In this document: piece by piece, positions 6,660 to 14,537 of the stretch
How positions within the stretch are numbered: the stretch's first letter is position 1
Layout: every line of letters starts with the position of its first letter
Origin: Gemmatimonadota bacterium
Lineage (GTDB): Bacteria; Gemmatimonadota; Gemmatimonadetes; JACCXV01; JAHWKZ01
DNA: 20,634 nt
Assembly (NCBI GenBank): GCA_030641505.1
Contig: DAOWHI010000231.1
Span: 1-20,634, forward strand
Direction of reading: 5' to 3'
Translations under genes and position numbers: made by a program
The notes under the pieces: model-generated
Seen by the model: the letters and a program-made list of their open reading frames with translations, nothing else
Databases searched by the model: none
Told to the model about the DNA's origin: nothing

Positions 6660-6686
6660 AGGACCCCCGCCTGGTCGAGAGGTCCT
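6660..6686 (+). promoter_or_regulatory. Inverted repeat overlapping the prepilin-peptidase ribosome binding site
   Basis: AGGACC (6660-6665) is complementary to GGTCCT (6681-6686). The 3' arm overlaps the GAGAGG ribosome binding site (6677-6682), which lies 5 bases before the TTG start of the next gene. Folding in the mRNA would hide the binding site, suggesting low or regulated translation. A competing CCAGG/CCTGG pairing (6658-6662 with 6670-6674) is also possible. Confidence 0.35.
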
Positions 6687-6687
6687 A

Positions 6688-7203
6688 TTGACCGCAAGCC
6701 CTAGTCTGATCGCGCTCGTTCTCGTTCTCGCGCTGTCCGTGGTGTGGGATCTCCGCACGCGCCGCATCCCGAACTGGTTGACCGTCGGGGCGTGTGGCGC
6801 CGCGCTGGGGCTGCGCGCGGTTCAAGGTTTCGAGCCATTGGGGTTTGGCGCGCTCGGACTGGTCTTGGGTCTCGCGATGTCGTTGCCACTCGTTTTCGCT
6901 GGTGGGCTGGGTGGCGGTGACGCCAAGCTGCTGGCGGCGGTGGGCGCCTTCCTGGGCCCCGGGCAGCTGATCAGCGCGCTTCTCGCCATGGCGCTCGCCG
7001 GGGGTGTTCTGACGGTGGTGGTGGCCACTCGGCGGGGGGTCATGTACGAGACGCTCCGTAACACTTGGAGGCTCACCGGCCAGTTGGTCGGGTTGGGTCC
7101 TGAATCTGAACCGCGCCGAACGCTCGGTACCGCTGGAGCTTTGACGATTCCGTATGCGGTACCGATCGCTATCGGTGCTCTGGGAGTTCTCATCTACGGA
7201 TAA
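6688..7203 (+). CDS. cpaA: Prepilin peptidase CpaA/TadV (A24 family)
   Basis: Inner-membrane aspartic protease that removes the leader from Flp prepilins and probably TadE/TadG-type pseudopilins. At 171 residues it matches the short CpaA/TadV type without the N-terminal methylase domain of PilD. The two catalytic aspartates are visible: Asp21 in WDLRTRRIPNW and Asp78 in GGLGGGDAKLL. Several hydrophobic helices cover most of the protein. The start is a TTG with GAGAGG 5 bases upstream; no better in-frame start exists before the first helix. It follows the four pilins, separated by about 120 bases with hairpins, and precedes tadE by 24 bases, so it probably heads the assembly part of the operon. 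Confidence 0.94.
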   Translation: MTASPSLIALVLVLALSVVWDLRTRRIPNWLTVGACGAALGLRAVQGFEPLGFGALGLVLGLAMSLPLVFAGGLGGGDAKLLAAVGAFLGPGQLISALLAMALAGGVLTVVVATRRGVMYETLRNTWRLTGQLVGLGPESEPRRTLGTAGALTIPYAVPIAIGALGVLIYG

Positions 7204-7227
7204 TTCGGGCTCGCACGGGGGGTGCTC

Positions 7228-7677
7228 ATGATCAATCCGCTTTTGCAAAAGCGCGCTACACGGCGTCGCCGATTGGCGTCCAGCACTGGCCAGTCGATCG
7301 TCGAGGTGGCGATCGCGATGCCGATCCTGCTCGGGCTCGTGATCGGGATCTTCGAGTTTGGCCGCGCCTGGAACGTTCGTCAGGTGACGACCAACGCGGC
7401 CCGCGAGGGCTCCCGGTTGGCGGTCATTGCGGGAGCCGATCCGCTGGTTGTTGAAGCAGAAATCGACGGTCGGATGAGTGATGCCGGCCTCGATCCCGGT
7501 CTTGCTACAATCACTATCAGCGGCATGGCGTGCTGTATCGGTCTGCCGGTTTCGGTACAACTCGATTACCCGTTCCAGTTCACGTTCATCGGGCCGATCG
7601 TCGATCTGCTGGGCGGTGGAGGCTCCATCCCCGGCTCGATCACCATGACAACGACTTCGACTATGCGACACGAATAG
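7228..7677 (+). CDS. tadE: TadE-like minor pilin / pseudopilin
   Basis: About 149 residues with the TadE signature: a basic N-terminus (KRATRRRRLASSTG) followed by QSIVEVAIAMPILLGLVIGI, with the Glu expected near position 5 after the cut site, then FEFGRAWNVRQVTTNAAREG. The C-terminal part is extracytoplasmic and has paired cysteines (GMACCIG). TadE proteins are processed by the prepilin peptidase and are thought to help pilus assembly. I choose ATG 7228 because the G-run (7217-7222) is then 5 bases away; GTG 7222 is an alternative that adds two residues. In classic loci tadE lies after tadC; here it sits between cpaA and cpaB. Confidence 0.9.
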   Translation: MINPLLQKRATRRRRLASSTGQSIVEVAIAMPILLGLVIGIFEFGRAWNVRQVTTNAAREGSRLAVIAGADPLVVEAEIDGRMSDAGLDPGLATITISGMACCIGLPVSVQLDYPFQFTFIGPIVDLLGGGGSIPGSITMTTTSTMRHE

Positions 7678-7687
7678 GCGGTGACCC

Positions 7688-8500
7688 ATGCGACGTAGAC
7701 GAATCTTGATTGCGTTAGCGCTGGCGGTAGTTTCGGGTATCGCCGCGGCGTACTTGGCGCTCGGTTATCTCCGCCGGGCGAACCTCGTGCCGACGCCGGC
7801 GGTGGCTTCGTCGGGCACCCCGGTGGCGGTCGCCGCGCGGGATCTGGCGATGGGTACTGTGTTGGACCCGGCCGACGTCGAGATCATCGACTGGCCCAGT
7901 ACGAAGGTGCCACTCAGCTACGCCAGCTCGGTCGACGATGTCGTCGGTCATGGGCTTATCACGGCGGTGAGCACGGGGGAGCCATTGCTGACGACGAAGC
8001 TGGCCAGCAAGGAAGCCGGTGGCGGCCTACCGATCGTCATTCCCGAGGGGATGCGGGCGGTGAGCGTAAAAGTCGACGAGGTCATCGGCGTCGCGGGTTT
8101 CGTTCTGCCGGGCACCCGGGTCGACGTCCTGGTGACGCTCAGCCCGAGCTCCGAGCCGGGGGCAGCGGCAACTCGGGTCATCTTGCAGAAGGTCCAGACG
8201 TTGGCCGCCGGCCAGACGATTCAGCGCGACAGGGACGGTACACCGCAAACGGTGACGGTGATCACGCTGTTGGTGACTCCGGACCAGGCGCAGAAGCTGA
8301 CCCTCGCCGCAACCAAGGGGAGAATCCAGCTGGCGCTCCGTAACACGCTCGACATGGAAGAGGTCGATACGACGGCGATCAGGGTCGGGAACCTAATTCA
8401 GCAGGCTGACCGACCGGTGGTTAAGAAAACCGGGAGACGTCGCGTGCGACCGCAGGTCGAGGTTTACAACGGCGCGAAGCGTAGCGTAACCACCTTTTAG
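7688..8500 (+). CDS. cpaB: Flp pilus assembly protein CpaB/RcpC
   Basis: 270-residue periplasmic assembly factor anchored by one N-terminal helix (about residues 5-28). A SAF domain follows (about 45-108, starting PVAVAARDLAMGTVLDPADV), then the CpaB/RcpC C-terminal domain (about 113-245, including IPEGMRAVSVKVDEVIG, FVLPGTRVDVLVT and VTLLVTPDQAQKL-like segments). The C-terminus is basic (KKTGRRRVRP). In studied Tad systems CpaB works with the secretin CpaC/RcpA; no secretin gene follows here, which is unusual. The ATG is 10 bases after the tadE stop, with GGCGG as a weak ribosome binding site, so it is in the same transcript. Confidence 0.93.
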   Translation: MRRRRILIALALAVVSGIAAAYLALGYLRRANLVPTPAVASSGTPVAVAARDLAMGTVLDPADVEIIDWPSTKVPLSYASSVDDVVGHGLITAVSTGEPLLTTKLASKEAGGGLPIVIPEGMRAVSVKVDEVIGVAGFVLPGTRVDVLVTLSPSSEPGAAATRVILQKVQTLAAGQTIQRDRDGTPQTVTVITLLVTPDQAQKLTLAATKGRIQLALRNTLDMEEVDTTAIRVGNLIQQADRPVVKKTGRRRVRPQVEVYNGAKRSVTTF

Positions 8501-8520
8501 AGTGAGGCGAGGAGAAAAAC

Positions 8521-9660
8521 ATGCGTGAGTGTCGACGGAACGAGGCAGTCTTGGGGAACTCGCGTGGTGTGTCGATGGTTCTCATGGCGATCACGATGGT
8601 CGCGCTCCTGTCGGCGACAGCACTCGCGATCGATGTCGGGATGTTGCTAAACGCTCGGACTGAAGCCCAGCGAGCGGCCGACGCTGCGGCATTGGCGGGT
8701 GCAGGGTCACTCATCGTTTTCCCGGGTGACGACACCAAAGCCGAGAACAAGGCGATCGAATACGGCACGTTAAACACCGTTACCGACATCCCGGTTACGC
8801 TCCTTCCTGAGGATGTCGACGTTGATTTGGTGCAGAGACGCGTGACGGTGACGGTGCGCCGGATCGAGGACCGCGGAAGTGCGGTGGGGACATGGTTCGC
8901 CAGAGTGTTCGGCGTGAACGTGGTCGATATCGAGGCCCGCGCGGCGGCCGAGGCGCAGCCCACGGGCCTGGCCCGGTGCGTCAAGCCGTTCACGATCCCC
9001 GACTTTTACTTCGACGTCGACGGCAACGGCGAGTGGGATGAAGGCATAGACCAGTACGATCCGGCCGTTCACGGCTTCGGGTCGAACTGGCGGAACCCGG
9101 GACAACCCGGCGACGACGGTCTGGGATACATCAACGACTTCGGCCGGCGGATCAACATCAAGGAGGGCGGACCTGGGCTCGCCCATCCTGGGTGGTACCA
9201 GCCGTGGGATATCCCGCATGTCGATGGCAGCCCAGCGGCCGGTGGTCACAACTACGAAGAGAACATCGCGACCTGCAACCCATACACCGTCGCGATCGGC
9301 GAGGAATACGACATCGAGAACGGCAACATGTGGGGTCCGACGGTGCACGGGTCGGAAGATCTTATGGACCTAGATGACAACGCGGTCTGGAACCCCGGCA
9401 GCCACGAGGTCGAGGGCAGCGCCTTCGACCCATGGGAAGGGAGCCCGCGGGTCGGGATCGTGCCGACGCACCACCCGGGGCGCGTGTTCAAACCCGGAAA
9501 GAAGGAGATCGAGTTTAGAAACTTTATCGCGATGTTTTTCGAGTACGTAGAGGGGCACGGTCAGAACCAGGACGTCGTCGTTCGGGTCATGTTCCCGACC
9601 GGCGTTACCGGTGGCGGCACCGTCGCGCCCAACAATTTTTCTGTTGTCTTGGTCGAATAG
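8521..9660 (+). CDS. TadG-like pilus assembly protein, copy 1
   Basis: 379 residues. The N-terminus has the TadE/G-like membrane segment (SMVLMAITMVALLSATALAI, about 18-37) followed by DVGMLLNARTEAQRAADAAA, the typical Tad motif. After a beta-rich stretch (PVTLLPEDVDVDLVQRRVTV) comes a long extracytoplasmic region rich in Gly, Asn, Asp and Trp. It contains DVDGNGEWDEGID (165-177), which resembles an EF-hand or thrombospondin-type Ca-binding loop, and cysteines Cys153 and Cys252 that may form a disulfide. It is likely a minor or tip component, or a periplasmic assembly protein processed like a pilin. AGGAG (8509-8513) lies 7 bases before the ATG. The next gene is a paralogue of identical length. 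Family is clear, exact role is not known. Confidence 0.85.
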   Translation: MRECRRNEAVLGNSRGVSMVLMAITMVALLSATALAIDVGMLLNARTEAQRAADAAALAGAGSLIVFPGDDTKAENKAIEYGTLNTVTDIPVTLLPEDVDVDLVQRRVTVTVRRIEDRGSAVGTWFARVFGVNVVDIEARAAAEAQPTGLARCVKPFTIPDFYFDVDGNGEWDEGIDQYDPAVHGFGSNWRNPGQPGDDGLGYINDFGRRINIKEGGPGLAHPGWYQPWDIPHVDGSPAAGGHNYEENIATCNPYTVAIGEEYDIENGNMWGPTVHGSEDLMDLDDNAVWNPGSHEVEGSAFDPWEGSPRVGIVPTHHPGRVFKPGKKEIEFRNFIAMFFEYVEGHGQNQDVVVRVMFPTGVTGGGTVAPNNFSVVLVE

Positions 9661-9708
9661 GCAGCGAGGGCATGAGTAGTAGGAGACAGGCCGGAGGGGA
9701 CGGAGACG

Positions 9709-10848
9709 ATGCGTAAAAAACCAAGTGAGGGAACCTTGAGAGACGCGCGCGGGATGTCCATCGTTTTCGTGGCCATCTCGATCGTGGCGGCGATGTCGGC
9801 GGTGGCGTTGGCGGTCGACGTCGGCATGTTGCTGAACGCTCGGACCGAGGCGCAGCGGGCAGCCGACTCGTCGGCTCTGGCCGGCGCCGCGGCGCTTATC
9901 CAAGATCCCGATGACACCAATGGGTGGGCGACGAATTTTGCGATCGAGTACGGCGCCAAGAACATGGTAATGGACATACCGGTCGTTGTCTTACCTGAAG
10001 ACGTTGACGTTGACCTGGCGCGGGCCCGCGTCACCGTCACGGTGCGTCGGAGGGCCGACCGGGGCACGGCCGTCCCCACGTGGTTTGCGAGAGTCTTCGG
10101 CATCAACGAAGTCGACGTCGAGGCCCGCGCAGCGGCCGAAGCCGTACCCACGGGGTCGGCCCGGTGTCTGAAGCCGTTTGCGATCCCGGATGCGTTCGAT
10201 GACGAAGACGGCGACGGCATATTCGACGCGGGTGTCGACAGTTACGTCCCAACGGATCACGGGTACGGAAGCGGTTGGCGGAACGGCGTCATCGATGCCG
10301 ACGGCTACAGCTACACCAACGACTTCGGCCGCCCGATGAACGTCAAGCAGGGTGGGCCATCGGACCCGCCACAACCGGGGTGGTACTACCCGTGGGACAT
10401 CCCGCAGGTCGACGGCAGTCCGGCGGTCGGCGGCGACAAGTACCGCTGGAACATCGGCAACTGCAACCCGACCGTTATCACGCTCGGCGATGAATACTGG
10501 ATCGAGAACGGCAACATGCTTGGTCCCACCAATCAGGGCGTAGAGAACCTCATCGCCCTGGACAATGACGCGTACTGGGACTCGAGCTCGAACACGGTTG
10601 AGAACAGCGCTTACGGCTCCGCCTGGGAGTCGAGTCCGCGGGTCGGCATCGTGCCGGTGTTTGACCCAGCGCGTCCGTTTGATCCCGGCAAAGCACCGAT
10701 CGTCTTCACGAACTTCATCGCCATGTTCTTCGAAAGTGTGGTCGGCTCAGGTCAGGACCAGACGGTCAACGTCCGGATCATGTACGCGTTCGGCGTCCCC
10801 GGCGGTGGAGAGGCGTCAGCCGGCAAAGTAGTCGTTCTGGTCGAATAG
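9709..10848 (+). CDS. TadG-like pilus assembly protein, copy 2
   Basis: Paralogue of the preceding gene, also 379 residues and nearly collinear with it. The membrane helix (SIVFVAISIVAAMSAVALAV, about 17-36) is followed by DVGMLLNARTEAQRAADSSA. Shared blocks include PEDVDVDL, TWFARVFG, EARAAAEA, NDFGR, PGWY-PWDIP-VDGSPA-GG, IENGNM-GPT, SPRVGIVP and NFIAMFFE. Cys153 and Cys252 and the Ca-loop-like DEDGDGIFDAGVD (165-177) occupy the same positions as in copy 1. The region after the loop differs in loops and charge, so the copies are not a recent perfect duplication. GGAGGGGACGGAG upstream supplies the ribosome binding site. The two may form a heteromeric tip or surface complex; that is inferred. 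Confidence 0.85.
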   Translation: MRKKPSEGTLRDARGMSIVFVAISIVAAMSAVALAVDVGMLLNARTEAQRAADSSALAGAAALIQDPDDTNGWATNFAIEYGAKNMVMDIPVVVLPEDVDVDLARARVTVTVRRRADRGTAVPTWFARVFGINEVDVEARAAAEAVPTGSARCLKPFAIPDAFDDEDGDGIFDAGVDSYVPTDHGYGSGWRNGVIDADGYSYTNDFGRPMNVKQGGPSDPPQPGWYYPWDIPQVDGSPAVGGDKYRWNIGNCNPTVITLGDEYWIENGNMLGPTNQGVENLIALDNDAYWDSSSNTVENSAYGSAWESSPRVGIVPVFDPARPFDPGKAPIVFTNFIAMFFESVVGSGQDQTVNVRIMYAFGVPGGGEASAGKVVVLVE

Positions 10849-10866
10849 CCCCCGGTAAGGAGCAAA

Positions 10867-12156
10867 GTGGCAAAGGACAAAACGCCTAACGCGCCGATAA
10901 CCAGCGCGATTATCTCGACCGACGAGGAGTTCCGGACCGCGTTCCGCGAAGCCGCGAGCGAGGCCGGCATGGAGGTCGTGCTCGATCTGCCGGTCCCGAT
11001 CGCCGACGTCAACGAGAGTCACACCAGGGACCTGAAGAAACGGGCACCGGACCTCATCTTCGTCGACTTGGCCGAAGATCCCGATCTGGGGTGCGAGCTG
11101 GCGCGGAAGATGGTGGACGCCGCGATCGGTCGTCGGCTGATCGGCGTCGGCTCGCTGCAGTCTCCCGAGTCTCTGCTCGAGGCGATGCAGTCGGGGATCG
11201 TCGACTACCTGAGCAAGCCGGTCACGACCGAACAGATCGTGGGCGTGATCGAACGCTCGCGTCGAGCGCTTGCCCCGCGTGAGGTGGCGGAGCGGCACGG
11301 GGAGCTGTACGCGTTTTTTAGCCCAAAGGGCGGCGGTGGCGCGACGACGATCGCCACCAACCTGGCGATCCAGCTGCACCGGCTGACGGGCCGGCGGACC
11401 GCACTCGTCGATCTCGATCTCGAGCTCGGTGGGGCGGCGCTCTTTCTGGCGCTCGAGCCGCGCTACAACATCGTCGACCTGTCGGTCAACTTGCACCGTG
11501 TCGACGAAGACCTGCTCAACTCCTACATGGCGACCCACGAGTCGGGCATCGACCTGCTGTCGGCTCCCTACGATCCGCGGAAAGCGGAAGGCGTTTCGGT
11601 CGAACAGGTGACCGAGATCCTGAAGCTCCTCAAACGCCACTACGATTACGTGATCGTCGATTGCCCAAAGGCGCTCACCAGGCGGACAACGCGGGTCTTT
11701 GACCAGGCCGATGGTGTGTACATCGTGTCTCAGGTCGATGTGCCGTCGATCCAGAACATTCAGCGTTCTCAACCTCTGTTTGCTCACATGAGCCGGGGAC
11801 GGCCGGTACGGTTGGTCGTCAACCGATACGATTCCAACAGCGAAATCACGATCGACGATCTCGAGCATTCCGTCGAGATGGAAGTCTTTTGGACGGTGGC
11901 CAACGACTACGAGTCGGTATCGTACTCGACCAATTCCGGCAAGCCATTGATCATGCGGCCGGGATCGGTGTGTGCTCGCGAGCTAGAGGGCTTGGCGGCT
12001 CGCATCGCGGGTGTCACCGGCGGATCCGACTCGAAGGGTCGGATCTTTGGCTCCGCCCTTCGGCGGTTACGTGGCCGCCTTGGATCTTCCCCCGGATCGA
12101 AGACATCAGAAGCGTACCTAATGCCGCCGACCGCGGCTGAAAGTGAGGGATCATGA
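10867..12156 (+). CDS. cpaE: CpaE/TadZ-like pilus-localising ATPase with receiver-like domain
   Basis: 429 residues. Residues about 12-135 form a response-regulator-like domain: acidic pair Asp19/Glu20, Asp67 in PDLIFVDLAED, Ser96, and Lys117 in YLSKPV are at the expected positions. Residues about 145-400 are a MinD/ParA-type ATPase with deviant Walker A SPKGGGGATTIATN (Lys154 kept, usual second Lys replaced by Ala159, as is common in this family), VDLDLELGGAA and YVIVDCPKAL. CpaE/TadZ directs the pilus apparatus to its place in the cell. The C-terminal tail is basic and low in complexity. GTG start with AAGGAGC 3-9 bases before it. It overlaps cpaF by four bases (ATGA). Intact receiver residues raise the possibility of phospho-control, unlike many degenerate TadZ domains. 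Confidence 0.92.
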   Translation: MAKDKTPNAPITSAIISTDEEFRTAFREAASEAGMEVVLDLPVPIADVNESHTRDLKKRAPDLIFVDLAEDPDLGCELARKMVDAAIGRRLIGVGSLQSPESLLEAMQSGIVDYLSKPVTTEQIVGVIERSRRALAPREVAERHGELYAFFSPKGGGGATTIATNLAIQLHRLTGRRTALVDLDLELGGAALFLALEPRYNIVDLSVNLHRVDEDLLNSYMATHESGIDLLSAPYDPRKAEGVSVEQVTEILKLLKRHYDYVIVDCPKALTRRTTRVFDQADGVYIVSQVDVPSIQNIQRSQPLFAHMSRGRPVRLVVNRYDSNSEITIDDLEHSVEMEVFWTVANDYESVSYSTNSGKPLIMRPGSVCARELEGLAARIAGVTGGSDSKGRIFGSALRRLRGRLGSSPGSKTSEAYLMPPTAAESEGS

Positions 12157-13547
12157 ACCGACGGCAAGATCCGCATGCCGTTCCCCTCTTCGATCACGAG
12201 GGTCAGAACGGGGTTGGGGGCATGGAAACCCTGCCCGTTCGCCACGAAGAAGAGATGGGTGACGCAGTCGAGATCAAGAGCCGAATCCATCGGCGGTTGT
12301 TGGAACGGCTCAACCTCTCGAATCTCGAGGCGTACGCGCGCGACGAGGTCGTAGTCGAGATCCGGAAGGTCGTCCACGACCTGCTGGATGAAGAATCCAC
12401 CCCGCTGAATTACGACGAGCGGGAGTCGCTGATCGAACAGGTCATTGACGAGATCTTCGGGCTGGGCCCGCTCGAGCCACTCGTAAACGATCCGACGATC
12501 TCGGATATCCTCGTCAACACCTATAGCCAGATCTTTGTCGAAAAGTTCGGGAAGCTCGAGACGACCGACGTGCGGTTCAAGGACGATCGCCACCTGATGC
12601 AGGTCATCGACCGGATCGTGTCGGCGGTCGGTCGGCGGATCGACGACTCGAGCCCGATGGTCGATGCCCGATTGGCCGATGGCTCGCGCGTCAACGCGGT
12701 TATCCCCCCGCTGGCGATCGATGGACCCCACTTGTCGATCCGTAAGTTCAAGAAGGACGCGCTGTCGGCGGAGGATCTACTGCGCTTTGAAACCGTGACG
12801 CCGCAGATGATGGAGCTGCTCCAGGCGGTCATCAAATCGCGGCTCAACGTGTTGATCTCGGGCGGCACAGGCGCCGGCAAGACGACGCTGCTGAACGTGC
12901 TGTCGGGGTCAATTCCGGACACCGAGCGGGTCGTCACGATCGAGGACTCGGCCGAGCTTCAGCTCAGGCAGCCACACGTGGTGCGGATGGAGACGCGGCC
13001 GCCAAACGTAGAAGGCATGGGTGAAGTAGCGGCGCGCCAGCTGGTGATCAACGCTCTGCGCATGCGGCCAGATCGGATCAGCGTCGGGGGGGTGCGTGGA
13101 TCAGAGGCGGTGGACATGTTGCAGGCGATGAACACCGGTCACGATGGTTCGCTCACCACGCTCCACGCCAACGCCCCGCGTGACGGCTTGCGTCGTCTCG
13201 AGACGATGATCGGAATGGCCAACCTCAATCTGCCGGAGAAAGCGATGCGGCAGCAGATCGCGAGCGCCATCGACGTCATTATCCAGGTCAGTCGCCTGGC
13301 CGACGGCACGCGCCGCGTATCGTCGATCTCCGAGGTTGTGGGCATGGAGGGCGACGTGATCACGATGCAGGACATCTTCCTGTTCGAGCGCGAGGGGATC
13401 AGCGAGGATGGCATCGTCATCGGTCACTTCCACGCGACCGGGATCCGTCCGCGGTTCACCGACCGATTGAAGACCGCCGGCATCAATCTGCCGGTCACGC
13501 TGTTTTCGAACACCGATACCGTGCACGTCGCTGGAGGAATGCGCTAA
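12153..13547 (+). CDS. cpaF: Flp pilus assembly ATPase CpaF/TadA
   Basis: 464-residue secretion ATPase of the VirB11/GspE superfamily that powers Flp pilus assembly at the inner membrane. The N-terminal domain (to about 190) includes DEIFGLGPLEPLVNDPTISD and FVEKFGKLE. The C-terminal motor has Walker A SGGTGAGKTTLLNVLSG with Lys243, VTIEDSAELQL (Asp box), the stretch of MRPDRISVGGVRGSEAVDML, and the His box TGHDGSLTTLHANAPRD. At residue 313 the family has Glu in VGEVRG; here the codon is GGG, giving VGGVRG. This changes the Walker B region and may impair ATP hydrolysis, or may be a base error within a G7 run. The gene overlaps cpaE (ATGA) and ends 1 base into tadB, so it is tightly coupled. 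Confidence 0.95.
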   Translation: MNRRQDPHAVPLFDHEGQNGVGGMETLPVRHEEEMGDAVEIKSRIHRRLLERLNLSNLEAYARDEVVVEIRKVVHDLLDEESTPLNYDERESLIEQVIDEIFGLGPLEPLVNDPTISDILVNTYSQIFVEKFGKLETTDVRFKDDRHLMQVIDRIVSAVGRRIDDSSPMVDARLADGSRVNAVIPPLAIDGPHLSIRKFKKDALSAEDLLRFETVTPQMMELLQAVIKSRLNVLISGGTGAGKTTLLNVLSGSIPDTERVVTIEDSAELQLRQPHVVRMETRPPNVEGMGEVAARQLVINALRMRPDRISVGGVRGSEAVDMLQAMNTGHDGSLTTLHANAPRDGLRRLETMIGMANLNLPEKAMRQQIASAIDVIIQVSRLADGTRRVSSISEVVGMEGDVITMQDIFLFEREGISEDGIVIGHFHATGIRPRFTDRLKTAGINLPVTLFSNTDTVHVAGGMR

Positions 13548-14530
13548 TGGAGATTCAACAAGGACCGTGGATCCCAGTGCTGCTGGCGTTTGTCGCGGTT
13601 GCGCTGACGGTGCTGGCGGCGGCGCTGTTGTGGGAGTGGGTGCGGGAGCGCAGCCGGCATCGGGAGCTCAAGCAGCGAATGGACCCCGAGCGAACGAGCT
13701 CGGGAGGCGAAACGATCGACGATCTCTTCAAGAGTTCCCAGGACCGGGGTGGTGGTTTGTTGGGGTCGCTTACGGAGCGGTTGCCGCACGTCAACGACCT
13801 CCAGATCCTGCTCGATCAGGCGGAGCTCCGGTGGCACTTCGGGACGTTCATGATCCTGACCGTCGGCGCGGCGGTGGCTTTTGGCACCGCCGGGATGCTG
13901 TTCACCAAGTTCCTACTCGTCGCCATCGGTACCGCAGGGCTCGGTGCAACGCTGCCGTACCTCTACGTTCGATGGAAGAAGCGCAAACGCATGGTGGCCT
14001 TTCTCGAGCGGTTCCCGGATGCGATCGATCTGTTAGGTCGCTCCATTCGGGCCGGGCACGCGTTCTCGACCGGCCTCCAGATGGTGTCCGAAGAGACGGG
14101 CGAGCCGGTGGCCGGGGAGTTCCGTCGTGTTTTCGAGGAACAGAAGTTCGGGCTCCCGATCGATGAGACGTTGTACGGTCTGGCCGACCGAATCGACCTG
14201 GTCGACGTCCAGATCTTTGTTACCGCCGTGCTGATCCAGCGCGAAGTGGGTGGAAACCTGGCGGAGATCCTCGACACATTGGCGGACACGATCCGCGAGC
14301 GGTTCGTGATCGAGCGTCAGGTCCGCGTCTACACCGCGCAAGGGAGGCTGACCGGCTACCTGCTGGCGGTTCTTCCGCTCGCGCTCGCGTTCGTGATCTA
14401 CACGTTTAACGCTGAGTACATGAGTATCCTGTTCGAAGAGCAAATCGGCAGGGTGTTGATCGCTATGGCAGCGGTCATGCAGATCATCGGGTTCTTCACG
14501 ATCCGCCGGATCGTGGATATCAAGGTGTAG
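13547..14530 (+). CDS. tadB: Flp pilus inner-membrane platform protein TadB
   Basis: 327-residue polytopic protein of the type II secretion F (GspF/TadB) family, part of the inner-membrane platform on which CpaF acts. Helices are visible near residues 7-28, 100-145 (two or three segments), 265-285 and 300-320. Between them is the cytoplasmic T2SSF domain (about 160-265) with FLERFPDAIDLLGRSIRAGH, FRRVFEEQKFGLPIDETLYG and QREVGGNLAEILDTLADTIR, all characteristic. GGAGGA (13533-13538) lies 8 bases before the ATG; the start overlaps the cpaF stop by one base. Length and position before TadC are standard for the Tad order. Confidence 0.95.
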   Translation: MEIQQGPWIPVLLAFVAVALTVLAAALLWEWVRERSRHRELKQRMDPERTSSGGETIDDLFKSSQDRGGGLLGSLTERLPHVNDLQILLDQAELRWHFGTFMILTVGAAVAFGTAGMLFTKFLLVAIGTAGLGATLPYLYVRWKKRKRMVAFLERFPDAIDLLGRSIRAGHAFSTGLQMVSEETGEPVAGEFRRVFEEQKFGLPIDETLYGLADRIDLVDVQIFVTAVLIQREVGGNLAEILDTLADTIRERFVIERQVRVYTAQGRLTGYLLAVLPLALAFVIYTFNAEYMSILFEEQIGRVLIAMAAVMQIIGFFTIRRIVDIKV

Positions 14531-14537
14531 AGGGCGT

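Noticed and set aside
6685..7689. 334-residue open frame on the minus strand opposite cpaA and tadE
   Set aside because: Arg/Gln/His-rich composition typical of antisense shadows in GC-rich DNA; the plus-strand genes have clear motifs.
10816..11868. 350-residue minus-strand open frame opposite cpaE
   Set aside because: Shadow of a well-supported gene, with no family features and biased Asp/Arg/Val composition.
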